Assembly: GCA_033782935.1 (NCBI GenBank) | Contig: JAWQEG010003750.1 | Span: 2,501 to 66,500 of the forward strand | Reading direction: 5' to 3' | DNA: 64,000 nt | Source: Petrolisthes cinctipes | Taxonomy: Eukaryota; Arthropoda; Malacostraca; Decapoda; Porcellanidae | The notes under the pieces: generated by a model | What the model saw: the letters and a program-made list of their open reading frames with translations, nothing else | What the model was told of the DNA's origin: nothing | Databases searched by the model: none | Part shown: positions 48,307 to 60,742 of the stretch, one piece after another | How positions within the stretch are numbered: the stretch's first letter is position 1 | Layout of the letters: each line of letters starts with the position of its first letter | Translations under genes and position numbers: made by a program

Positions 48307-49789
48307 AGCGAATATATTGTATTAAATTATTAGCTATGCAATAGTTTGTTTATATTTCATGGAATTATAGTCAATGAATGTACACTCAGAACAACAAGTA
48401 AAGTATGGAATGTGTGGGATGGGAATACGAGCCTTATGATGTGTAGTTGTTGTTGCCTCCCACTGGGTCTCATTGTTGTCATCTGACTCACACTCTCCCA
48501 CTGCCTCCACAGACACTAACCCACACCGACAGTAGACCACCTGATCACCCACCGGTCGCTTCCCCGAACATTTAAGGATGTTTCAGAATAGTTTGGCTTT
48601 GTTTGTCTATCACTCATTGTGGGAAGGCAAGCCAGGCAGCCAGGCAGCCCTCTGGATGTACACTGAAAGACACACATTCCTGACTGTATTCTTCCTCTTT
48701 CACACTCTTTTTCCAGCCAATTAAAATCTATATATATATAAATATGGGGAAAAAGGCTAAAAATTATTATGTGTGACCTGTATCCAGTTCTTCCTCTACA
48801 TAAGAACACAGCCAGTCATCACTATACGGGTCAGCTTAGCATAAACAAGTCCTCCTCCCAGAGCGTTGTATCTGACGAATAACTATGGAATACAAATTTG
48901 GGTCCGTAAGAGAGGGTGAGGTGGAATACGGTGTGGCAGATATGGAAAGACGATCAGTGTGTGTGTGTGTGTGTGTGTGTGTTGTTGTTGTTGTAGTAGC
49001 AGTAGCAGAAGCAGTAGTAATGGTACTAAGATTTTCTTAGCCTACAGCTTCATTATGTCAGTCTACAAATATGCCAGGGAATACATAAAATAATGTTTGT
49101 AAATATATTTTCATGGAGTAACCATACACTAATGGATATATATAAACAATAAGGCGATGTTTTTACCAACATCTTTAACATGAGTTGTAAAGTTGTTCTT
49201 CATGAGTACAGTACATAATATATTAGTTTTGTGAATATGTATCAGTATGGAAAGACGACACACAGTTTCTTTGAAAGAATTTTTTTTCTTTTTCTTTATG
49301 TTTTCTTTTTGTTCTTCCTCTCGGTTGTCTGTGTTTATGAATGTATTTATGCAAAGAAATCTGTAGATAGATATGTAAATAGACTGACTCTCACACGTCT
49401 AGATAAAACTGAGGCAACTTTCTTAGCGGATTTTGCATTTTAAACAACTTCATGTATTACTTGTTTTCACTTCTTGTTAGTGTTCTTGGCAGCGACTGAT
49501 ATCTTAAGTCAATCAAGGTGCCCAGCTTGCCTGTCAATATCATCCTTAATTAGTTTATACCGATAGTTTCGGCTTCACTTCTAGGAGTTAGTTAATTTCA
49601 TTTAATAATTTCCTGCCCTGCTGAGGTCAACAAATGTATTAAATTAAAGAGGAAAAGCTATTGGAAAGAGATATATTTGTCTAATTATTTACGCTAAATT
49701 ACCTTCACACAGTGTCCAGCGCATCTGCTTTTCTTTTCTTTTTTTTTATCTACCACGAATCATTTACCGTCAACGCCATCTACCTGCGT

Positions 49790-50095
49790 CCCAAACCAAC
49801 ACATATATAACGCCAGATTTACGCCTGTCGGGTCTGATTTACGCCGTGTTTACATAAAGAAGGAAGGGCAGCCCACCGCGTCCGACACTCACCCTACTAA
49901 CACCGGCAATCACTCGCTGTTGACAAATTCGAGGGCAGTAAAAACGTTCGCCTTATCAAACGCTCATAAACTGCAGCAGCGACCATTTCTCACCGCGTGC
50001 GAGACATTAAGGGGTTGTAGACTGGCCACTTGATACTACACTTCACGCGGCCCTCATCTTATCTCGCCTTATCTTGCGCCTCCAATGATTAGGAT
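49790..50095. other. GC-richer island, candidate CNE
   Basis: CCAGATTTACGCCTGTCGGG followed by TCTGATTTACGCCGTGTTTA is a near-repeat, then a CpG-richer stretch. No frame supported. Confidence 0.22.
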
Positions 50096-50734
50096 ACTGT
50101 TAAAGAGGGAATAGGGGTGAGAGAGAGAGGGTCATCAGATGGTTATATGAGTAGGGAAGGGGGGTGGTCAGGGAGAAGGGAGAGAGAGATAGAGGGGGAT
50201 GAATGGTGAAGTGGAGACGAGGTGTATAAAGAAAGTAGAGGAGACAGGGACCCAAAGTCGAGAAGGTGCAACTGCTGGGGAGTGATTAAGGATAGAATGG
50301 AGAGTGGGAGAGTGGTGAGGAGAGGCCAGAGGAGGAGTGGTACGGCATGGAAAGTAGGGAGGGAGGGGGAGATGGAGGGAAAGTAGTGTAATGGTGACGG
50401 AAGGAGGGAGGGAGGATGGGAGAGTAAAAAAAAAGGCGTGGGGATGAATGAGGGCTGACGACGATGAAGCCTTGGGAGGATAATGTGACTCTAAGAGGAG
50501 GTAGTGTGTAAAGCTGTGAAAAGAAGATGAAAAGAAATGATATACGAGGGTCGAGAAAGAGAGAGATGAGGAGCTTATGTATGTGAATGGCGAACATAGG
50601 TGAAGGTCTGGCACTAAGTGGAGAGTGAAGTGAAGAGCAAAAAGTATTTATGAGTGGCATGGAAGGTGATGACGAGTTGAGTCAAGGGTGTAACACAAAA
50701 TGAAATGATTAATTTTCAATATTGAGAAGGTGAG

Positions 50735-50905
50735 GGCTGAAGGCAAAAGACAAGTTTAATGTCTTTATCAGTGAAATGATAACGAGTGAGAGAAGTCCAA
50801 GATTATGTTTAATTTCGTTCTATATCCCCAAACATGTTGCTTTAGTTGCTCATAGTAAGGGGCCAGGAAGAATGGCAGTAGAGTGTTTCAGAGTTGACCA
50901 TTTAA
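50735..50905. repeat. Dispersed repeat family E, copy 3
   Basis: GGCTGAAGGCAAAAGACAAG, CGAGTGAGAGAAGTCCAAGA, AGTAAGGGGCCAGGAAGAAT and AGAGTGTTTCAGAGTTGACC follow the order of the copies at the left end of the window. Confidence 0.42.
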
Positions 50906-52249
50906 TGAAAATTGAGGGAAAGGGATTGCGACTCACGGTTATACAGTATATAACTTTACCAGACGCCAAACGAATCACGAACTTAAATGTTGAAGGATAG
51001 GGAGGGACCAGAACAGAGAACAGCGGTATAGGCAGAGATGAGACACAATATCCTGTGCCCACTAGTTCTTTGATACAGTGTATGGAGTAACAGGGGAGTG
51101 TGTATGTAAGGGGTTATAGGTGGCACAGGATTATCGTAGGTCAGAAGACACAGAAGTGGAAAAGGAAATGAGGGTAGTATTGGTTCTTTACATTAAAGCT
51201 AAGACTGCCATATGCCAACTTTTCTCTGGTGTTATATACAGCATGAGGCACGACTTGTAAATAATTTATTTATATTGCTGACCCTTTGCTTGTACAATGA
51301 TATGATAACAAAGGCAACAACAGTGAATAGAATGATATGGTTCTAAACGTATGAGCCACATCATACTCTGAACTATACTTTTGGCATGTTGCAGCATTGA
51401 TATATTTTGAGGCACTAATCTGTTAATTTACTGAGTTGTTAAATTATCCTAATAATCAAATCGATTTACGTCTCAATGGTGAGTGTTTGTTGTCACATTT
51501 TTACCTTGAAAAATACACAACAGCAGGACTGTTTAAGTAGGATGTCTTGGGTATGTTATGGAAAGGAGAAGGTAGGAAATGGATAAATTGTTGGGACTTA
51601 TTTAATTCTGTAACTCGTTATAAGTTGCATGTACGCGACTCATTAATTTCGTCGAAATTATATAATTTCCTCTGAGGACATAATATGTATAAAGTATAGG
51701 GGAAGGCGAAAGAAATAAACCACGTTAGGCTTGAATAACCCTGTAGCACGAGTGAGAAGGAAATACAGTTGAGGGACAGCAAGTCAAATGAAATAGAAGG
51801 AAAGGAGGGAAAGTTGAAGAACGAAAGGGAGTAGCTTGAAAATAATGTATAGAGAAAGCTCAGAGTCCCATATTTTAAGTATATGTAATTGTTCATAATC
51901 AAGGAAGGACTAATAATATTTTTCTCACTTTGTATGCCCTTCTTCCATCCACATCATAAACTCACTAATTCTCTATCCTCATCTGTAATACTATGAAGTC
52001 TAGGCACGATGTGACGAATGTGTGAAAATGATACTAAGGACTACGAATATGGCGTGTAAAAGGAACTAGAGGAATGTAATGGGGTAGGAGTGACAAGGTG
52101 AGCGACACAAGATGGAGCGGAACACGGATTTGTCGAGCCAGGTATGCGAGGTATGAGGGAATCGGAGCAGCATTTTACGGTCACAGGGGGCAGGCAGGGT
52201 GGGGTGGGGTGGAGTGGTGTGGGGCTGGGGCTGGGGCAGGGCGGGGCAG

Positions 52250-52395
52250 GGCAGGGGGATGGATGGATGGATGGAAGGAAGGAAGGAAGGAAGGAAGGGT
52301 TTGGGATGGGGTGGGGCAGGGCAGGGCAGGGGGATGGATGGATGGATGGAAGGAAGGAAGGAAGGATGGGTTTGGGATGGGGTGGGGCCAGGTGG
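52250..52395. repeat. 75-bp tandem repeat, two units with GGAT/GGAA runs
   Basis: GCAGGGGGATGGATGGATGG, a GGAA run, then TTTGGGATGGGGTGGGGC, repeated at a 75-bp spacing. Confidence 0.85.
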
Positions 52396-52734
52396 GGTCG
52401 AGGGTAAGGGCATGGTTAGTCCGAGTTTCCCAGATAAATTTACAGGCTCATTATCTGTCATGTTGGGGTGGATGAGGGTGGCCTGGGACCTCCCTCGCTC
52501 CCTCCCACAACACACGCTCCACTAATGTAATTATATCGTATTCTGTTAATGGATTGACCCCCTCTACCTCCTCCCCCCCCCTCCCCCACTATCTCCATCC
52601 ATCCATCCACCCCACACCCACCCAACCACCTATCGTCCTTCTCTTCTGTCTTGTTTCTGTCTCACCTTCCTCTTGCGCGCCCGTCATCTCTCTTCTATCT
52701 CCCATTCCTCCAACAACATTTTTCACCTTCTCCT

Positions 52735-53010
52735 CACTTTTCTTCCATGCATCTTCCTCCTCTTGCACATTCTTCTACCTCATCCTCCTCTTACCACCTT
52801 TCATCTTCTCTCTTTTCTTCCATGCATCTTCCTCCTCTTGCACTTTCTTCTACCTCATCCTCCTCTTACCATGGACCTTTCATCTTCTCTCTTTTCTTCC
52901 ATGCATCTTCCTCCTCTTGCACTTTCTTCTACCTCATCCTCCTCTTACCATGGACCTTTCATCTTCTCTCTTTTCTTCCATGCATCTTCTTCCTCCTCCT
53001 GCACACCCTT
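52735..53010. repeat. 75-79-bp minisatellite, four pyrimidine-rich units
   Basis: TTCCATGCATCTTCCTCCTC starts units at 52743, 52818, 52897 and 52976; units 2 and 3 carry an extra ATGGA. Confidence 0.9.
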
Positions 53011-53062
53011 TAACCTTTTTCTCTTACACCCAACATTGTCCTACTTTACTCTTGCATCACGA

Positions 53063-53103
53063 CTCATTCATTCATTCATTCATTCATTCATTCATTCATT
53101 CAT
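53063..53103. repeat. (CATT)n microsatellite
   Basis: About ten perfect CATT units. Confidence 0.95.
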
Positions 53104-53653
53104 CCTTTTAAGCCTTTCGAAAATTTCTCCATCCCTCCTCTTCCCTGTACTTTCTCCTTGCATGCACAACTCCAATTATTTTTCTTCTTCAACCCTCCAT
53201 CTGCATGTTTCTCCGTTCGTTCTTCTCTTTTCCTCTTCCATGTAATTTTCATGCTTCTCTATATTTTCCTCTCGGCCTTCTCCTTCCTCATCCTCCATTT
53301 ATTTCTTTATCCGCCTATTCCTATATTCTATGCATCTATTCCACATATGTTATCTTTTAATCTCATCCCTTTTCCTCGTTCACACTCCAATTTGCCTCTC
53401 ATCTTTTCAATCTCTTTTTCATACACACCTATCTTGAACTGAACCCTTTCCTCCTCCACCCTCCGTCCATTTCCCCATCCTCCTTCTCTTACATACAGTA
53501 ATCCTCTTGCACATCTATTCCAACTTCGAATCTAAGTTTTTCTTCCCTCGTTTCCCCTCTCATGGTCTGTGTTTCAGTTCCTGTTGCTGAGTTTTTCTCC
53601 CGACTGTCTTTTTCTTGGGGTGGAGAATTCACCTTATCGTGTTTTCACTTTAA

Positions 53654-53655
<2 letters not shown>

Positions 53656-53686
<31 letters not shown>
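53656..53686. repeat. (CT)n microsatellite
   Basis: Pure, about 15 units. Confidence 0.93.
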
Positions 53687-53689
<3 letters not shown>

Positions 53690-55384
53690 AATATCATTTG
53701 TCGTGGCATTTTGTCCTACCTCCTCATAATTGTCTCTTATATGCCTCTTCCTGACCCTCTAACTTCCCTATCTCTAAGCTCCCATTAAACTTACTTAAGC
53801 CTTATGATCTCAGCCTCATTCTATTTTCCTAACTTGGTGTCATTCCTGCAAAAATAGTCCACTCACTAAGCTACTATACAGTTCTGACCAACTGAAGAGG
53901 AACCACTAACTCAGCTCCTTTACATTTCAGTAGAATATAATACCAATTATCTGCTTCATTTTGACGTATGGTGTTAAGGGAGAGCGTTAAGCTTAACCAA
54001 ATCACCATGAGAGGTAAACAGTTTCTTATACCACTTAATGGTCATTTCTATAGCCACTCACTGTTTACGTGCAGCGGTTGTGATAATATTTCACCTTCAT
54101 CTGCTCGGACCTGTACCTTGGCTTAATTCTGATCTTCTTGGCGTGCGTTGCCCTTCTACTGACCCATCTTGACACTCTGACCTTCTACCTCAATAAATTT
54201 CACTCTTGCCTTGTTCCAGACACTTCCTATACTCTCTAATATAGCATTCGTTCTTGTCTGCTAACGGTATATTTTCTTTCCCTCTGTTTTTGGCGTTATT
54301 TCTATCATTGTCAGTCCTCTGCCAAAGAGTTTTGCAATGATTACACAAAACTAAAACATAGTAATGAATCAGTACATGAAATGGAGAGATAGATCCGATA
54401 TTAAAGCAGAGCATTACGTTTTTTAATTCATCTGTGGTTTCCAAAACGTGTCCACCCATCTTCTCTGTCCTGCTAGTGTAAGACCTTCTTGCATGGGTAT
54501 TCGGCTCTAATTCAATACAGAGCTTATCATTAACTTTTTTTTTTGTCATGTGGATATACTTTTAGTTCTGTAGCCTTCTATAATCAGGCACTTATCGGCC
54601 TCCAATCCTGCTCTGGGCTTGGTCTCCTGCTTCACCAACCTATCATGAGAGTTTGTGAGGAAAGGTGTGGGCGGCGTGGCGGGGTGGCGGGCGTGATGTA
54701 TGTAGGACAGTACAGGAGTGACGGCAGCCCCACGCCCTCACACCCGCCCAGAAGAGAGCGACTCATTACGAGACGCTTCGCCACCTCTCGCTCTTGTCGC
54801 TGGTGTGTTGTAGCGGCCACCTGCCTGCTGCCTCCCGCTCTGGCATTCCTCCGCCGCGTACTTCCCACACTCACTCCGCTTCTAGGAGAACTTTTTCATT
54901 TTTAAATACACCACAGAATATTGATGCAGTAAAGTTATAACTGTAGCAGTAGCTCCGTGTTTCCTGCCGAACGATAAAGAGCATTAATTCTGAGAGAAAG
55001 CGAAAGATTTAAGAGAGTGTTGGCGCGAGACGGGGAACTGGTATTGCCTGCCACCGCTAGATGTCAGGAGGTATCGGTGGTGGTGTGGATGACACTGGCG
55101 TGCACGTGGTGGTAGCTGGCGGGAGGCGTGGCAACAGACACCTTGCCCGCCCCTTTCACCACGAAGCTGGATTATGTCCTTGTTTGATTTTAGGCACGTC
55201 GAACAACACTCTAAATGTAACGTAACCAGTAAGTCTTCATAACTGTCAGTTGTGTATGTGTTGGTGATGACCGTGAACAGGCCGCCTTCAGTTTTGATTA
55301 TCGCAAACTTCAAGAAGAGTAACTCGACTGGCAACTAAGAATTTGCAATTGCAGCCCTGATGCCACACGGGCAGGAGGCCCCGC

Positions 55385-55640
55385 CCTGGTGGTCTTAATT
55401 GGCTGGCAAGTAACGAGAGCTGCCTTGCCATTGGTGGAGTGAGTGAAGGGGCGGAGTCACGTTAAGTTACTACCTTAATTGGACGCTTGAGTAATTACAT
55501 TGCAACGGGGGCGGAGTCTGTAAGGCCGTAACTCAGTGGTTTGCAGTTGAAAGAGGTAATAAATTATAGAATCCCGCGGCCACACACCCCGAGGCGAGCC
55601 AAGCGCATCCCCCAAGACCACACTCAGCCGTCACTCTCAC
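55385..55640 (+). promoter_or_regulatory. Candidate promoter: inverted CCAAT and GC boxes
   Basis: Three ATTGG motifs (near 55399, 55431, 55479) and two GGGGCGGAGTC boxes (near 55449 and 55508) precede AATAAATTATAG at about 55559 and a CpG-rich CCCGCGGCCACACACCCCGA stretch. No coding exon was recognised downstream; orientation is assumed. Confidence 0.25.
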
Positions 55641-58002
55641 CCGTCCGCACTGTCACCCGCCCCGTTAGCACCTCATCCGTCACCCTGCCTCTTCCCGTTA
55701 CCCGTAGTAATCCGTAACGCCACCCACCCTCACCCGTCCCATTATTTTGACACCATCATTACTCAGACGGTAACGCGGCCCTGTCAAACTCTATTATCTA
55801 TCACATCCCTTCCGTCACCCGTCCCTCCATCATCTCAGACTCTCTTCCTCCTGAATGTGTTGTCACCCTCATCTTACCATCGTACAACACCTTTATATAC
55901 CCGTACCGTTACATACCTTAAGCCTCTTAGACACATGTATAAAATCGTCTTCAGGTTTGTGGTCTGTATTAAGAGTCAGAAATAAAACCTACAGGCGTCA
56001 GTTACAATCCCAGGACAATTTACTGTAATCGCTTGACTTGTTTGTTTGTGGTGGTGTAGTTATTAATCCACTTCTCACCTCTCAAATTCGGTCTTCACTA
56101 GTGTTGGGTAGTTTTAGACAGGTTAATAATGCAAGTTGATATTATACAGAATAATCTTTTCTTCATATGATGCTGTTATACATATATATATATATTAATG
56201 TTAAATCATAATTACTAGTGACACCTGAAGACACAATTTTGGTGTGTTTTTTATTATATAGGAGTGGAGATTAATTATTCACCTCACAATTGATGCTGTA
56301 CCAAAACCTAATGAGGTGACACAGGTAAAAACTACCACGGCTTGTATGGTGTTTCTCTTCAATAATGCAAATAGCCTACAAGCTCCAGGCCATATAGGGC
56401 TTTTGGTACTAAGGCGGTACAGGGAAACAGACAGGTCATGTGGTTTAGAAATTCATACCATCGCCTCTGTTTCTTAGGAGTAATAAAGAAGTCCTGCTCT
56501 CACACGCATTTAGTCTATTCCATTTACATCACCTGGTCATTTATTTTTTTTATTTTTATATAAGTGATTTTTATGTAAATATTAACATCACAGAGACTCT
56601 CCCAACAGCTAGATAATGCCGTAAACATCCTTAACAAAACATAGGAATAGTAGAGATTATAGAAATACAGCATTCCCATACGTATGAACAAAGTGTAAGA
56701 TGGAGACTATATAAACATCAACAATGGAGAATAGTGCTGGTCCTACAGTCTCTCTGGTGTGTGTTTCCTTGCTCATGTCAATCCTCGGTCCTTGCATGGT
56801 TCAGCCTCAAGAGTGACCATGCAGACATTGAAGTGGTTGCTTGCTGATTGTTATGCTTGTTGTGTTCGCTTCGCACCTTGTCTATTTATTCTCGATGGCA
56901 GCACAAACATCTCACATATTCACACACACACTGCACCACAATCACTCTTTCTGCTTACAAGAGAGCACTAACCATTGTCACCAATTCAGCATTTTCCCTT
57001 TGTCAACAGCGTACATTTAACGCATTTAATGAGTAGTCCTATACTTTGTGACGCATCGGAATAAATATTTTGATTTTTTTTACACATACAGTTATAAGGT
57101 GCGTTCTCATTTTCCCTATATGGTTACATATATCAGAACTGTTCAAAATCAACTGTAGAGAAAAATAACGCTGAATTGTCATCAGAAGCAATGACAACCT
57201 TCAGTAGCGTTATTAAGGATTCACTAGCTGCTTCTCCCTTAATTCTATTCCACACTATTTTTTTTATTATTCATATACTTTACTGTAGCAGATTATATAA
57301 ATGAGATAAAGTCCCGCTGTCGGCTATTTTTGTAAATATATATATATACAGTGTATATATTTTTACCGATGTGACGAAAGAAAAGCGGAAGTTAAGATAG
57401 ATAGATAGATAATGTATTGAATAAAGCATCATACCTGCTCTTAGATCTGGCCACATAGGTGTTAGAGCCGAGGTAAGTGAACTCTTCCGTCATAATTGAA
57501 GAATTATCACACAAATGAACTTCCAACACCACCCTTGCTCCCACGGCCTTTCATAACCTTGACTTTTATCCTTCCCCTTTAGCCATTAGCGAGCGCTGTT
57601 AGGTTGGCGACAGTACTTTCTTAACACTCCAAGGTCACCAGTCATAGCTACCGTTTCCTTTATCCTGAATTCTTCTACAAACCTCATTATTTTTATTACC
57701 GTTTTGTTTCAATACTCAACGTTTCTTTAATTGATAACTTGTTTTTACTGTCCCCACTCAGCTAATCCTTCAGAGTCCACAACGCTTAACAGAGGTACCA
57801 ATGAAACTAGAAAAGAATTATGAAGGGTTCATCTGACATTGCTGCATTTTAATTGAAGGAAGAGATATTTTTCCTAAAGAGTATTGGAATTTGATTGGAC
57901 ATTGGTTTGTTTTCATGGAATGTTCTGATCAGAGACGAAATTACACAGGGTACTAGCCTTGGTTTGTGGGTTACTTATAGCTCAATTCTGTTTTCATTGT
58001 TA

Positions 58003-58004
<2 letters not shown>

Positions 58005-58046
<42 letters not shown>
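58005..58046. repeat. (AT)n microsatellite
   Basis: Pure, 21 units. Confidence 0.96.
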
Positions 58047-58049
<3 letters not shown>

Positions 58050-59162
58050 CTCCCTGGATAAAACATTATGACTTCACGGGTGACATTGTTTAACATACAC
58101 TCGGGATCTTCCCTTATCCCACCGACATCTCATTAATGAGATGCATCAACCCACTCCTGCCATAGACTTTTCTAACCGCGTGTACCTAAATGAAAATGTT
58201 GTGTAGTGACAAACTGCAGAATAATAAACATAATCTCTTATCACTTTCCTCCATAGTTGTGTAGACACAGCAGCTTCTCCATATATATGCCATCCATTCA
58301 AACAAGCTGCTATCTAGTGATGGCTTGAATGGAACTGATGCAATTATGTACCGCTGCCATTAATTAATTCTGTTCAGTTCTGTTACATGATATTGCACTA
58401 TGATAATCATATCTTACTATAAACTGTTTATTTATTCAGTATACAGTAATATGAAGTGGATAATTGACTATTTCATTTTAAATACACAGTGAAAATTTTG
58501 TGTGTGAATAATATGATCAAGTTAATGGAGAGTTGTTGTTTTGGGCACATGATACACCTCGGCAGAACAAAGGTTTACTTGACAAGGCTGAAAGAATTCT
58601 TGTGTAAGTTGTTATAAGATTTTGTGTATAATAGATTTGTGTCTGTTGATTTAGATATTTGATTATAGACATAATCTTAATTATATTGAATATTAATCTT
58701 TTAAGGTATTACTATGCGATAATTTATGCAGCTTAATTGGCTATTATAATGTTCAGTATGAATATTTAATTGAGGTTACTTAACTTTGCACGTATAGGCT
58801 AATTATAGGTGTGTTAATATCCCTGTTCGTTAACTGTTTTATGATACATATCATACAATTAAGTTGGATAAGGAATTATACGTTTGATTGGCTATTATTA
58901 CACAATATATAAATCACCTCCTGCATCTGACTTTTATCTCTCTAAGCAATGTATCTTTTATATGAAGCCACCCAAGGAACAGTTCAGTAAGTTTTATCAT
59001 TTCTTGTCATCGTACTTTAACCATTTTCTAGATGTTTTTTATTACATTTGACAAACATTAATTAATTGGTTCAGGATAGACATAGCAGTGCTCCTATGCC
59101 TATATTTTACTTAACGGAATATTTTTCGAATTTATCAACTTTTTTGTTACTCTGCTTAACAA

Positions 59163-59167
<5 letters not shown>

Positions 59168-59226
<59 letters not shown>
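59168..59226. repeat. (AT)n microsatellite
   Basis: Pure, about 29 units. Confidence 0.96.
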
Positions 59227-59227
<1 letters not shown>

Positions 59228-59269
59228 TTGAACTGTTTAAGTGAGCAATATACTTTTGGTACACTAGAT

Positions 59270-59385
59270 TTCTTGCCATTCCTCAGAATTATATGCCAGG
59301 AAACGGGCCACATCAACTCAATATAGGTAGCCTGTTGCTTGGAATAGTTTGGAGGAATCGGTTGCTACAACAGTGCCAACACTCT
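59270..59385. mobile_element. Palindromic MITE family A copy (variant right flank)
   Basis: TATATGCCAGGAAACGGGCC at left, TAGTTTGGAGGAATCGGTTG at right, and the subfamily flank CAGTGCCAACACTCTACC. Confidence 0.58.
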
Positions 59386-59419
59386 ACCTCCACCATAAAC
59401 AGCTTTCCTAATTATTGTC

Positions 59420-59421
<2 letters not shown>

Positions 59422-59475
<54 letters not shown>
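59422..59475. repeat. (GA)n microsatellite
   Basis: Pure, about 27 units, just after a family A copy. Confidence 0.97.
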
Positions 59476-59477
<2 letters not shown>

Positions 59478-59633
59478 CATATAAATTTCTCAAGTTTTAG
59501 CCACATTATAAATAGTAAAATGTGATGCCCAGATTGCCGTGTAAGAATTGTAGATACATCAGAGGTCATAAAAGTGTTGTAGTATTGTCTCCAGAAAAAG
59601 CTCCTGTCCCTTCTACTTTGTTTCAGTAATCCA

Positions 59634-59800
59634 TAGGGGGGGAATTACATGTTGGTGAATTGATCCATGGTCTTTTGAATACTTCCTCCAATCTGTGCAA
59701 GAAACCAGACGACCTCATTGTTACTAATAGGGATTCTTTTTCTGGCATAGTTTGAAGGAATCAGCTGTCCTCCAATTTACCATTAAATGATTGTTTCCTT
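59634..59800. mobile_element. Palindromic MITE family A copy, near full length
   Basis: GTTGGTGAATTGATCCATGG and TACTTCCTCCAATCTGTGCA at left; CATAGTTTGAAGGAATCAGC and GTCCTCCAATTTACCATTAA at right, with GACGACCTCATTGTTACTAA in the centre. Confidence 0.65.
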
Positions 59801-60065
59801 GTGTATGGTGGAGTATAAGGCATGTATGTATGGCTTTGTTATCTTACTTGAGATGGTGAATGAATCATGACATATACCACTACAATTTCAACATCTCAGT
59901 TTTCAGAGTTTTGGGATAGAAATTGGAGGTGAACTTTTTTTTGCAGGCAATTAATTGTACAGTACATACATGAGTTTTCCTGCGCTAGTTCTTCATTTTG
60001 CTTTTCTAATCTTTGGAAGCCAATATCAACCAGTTAGACCCCAAAACAATCTTGGGCGTTCTCTT

Positions 60066-60098
<33 letters not shown>

Positions 60099-60646
60099 CA
60101 AGCCAGTCCATATACCTCAGTGGGCATCCATCATTACCAAGAAAAAATACAGCCAAACCTCGGAAGGCAACCCACCCAGAGGCTCTCAACACTCGTGACT
60201 CGTGGTAATGGAGCTACCTACTTCCTTACTTACTCGACCACCTCCCAGCCAGCCAACCAGCCAACCAGTCTCTGAACCCTCTGCTGTGTGGGTGTGGGTG
60301 AACGAGGGAAGGAGTCCTCTTTGATACTGTAAATGGATAATTGCATGCTCAGCCTCTTGTTATCATCTTTGCGTCAGTTTTCCACGGACGGACACGGGTA
60401 CTGTACGCTACATGTGAACTTCAGAGCGATTAACTGCAATACCAATGATTATTTGTGCATTAGTATTATTTACAAGTAATAGCAAAAGCTATTTGTATAA
60501 TTTTGGTAATCATATATCGAATACTCTCTTCGCACAGTAAATAACAAAGCTCTCTCATCACAACTTTCCTTCTTTTTTATCATTCTATCCCCTACCTTCC
60601 TATCTCTTTTTCCTTCAATACAACACGTTTTATTCTTATATATTCA

Positions 60647-60653
<7 letters not shown>

Positions 60654-60741
<88 letters not shown>
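60654..60741. repeat. (AT)n microsatellite
   Basis: Pure, 44 units. Confidence 0.97.

Positions 60742-60742
<1 letters not shown>

Noticed and set aside
54190..54549. 119-codon non-repetitive minus-strand frame
   Set aside because: Begins in a poly(T)/poly(A) run, lies in AT-rich sequence and has no recognised motif or splice context; compatible with chance.
54984..55334. Minus-strand frame of 116 codons next to the CCAAT/GC-box cluster
   Set aside because: It has no ATG at the proposed start and no recognised motif; the promoter-like cluster is retained separately at low confidence.
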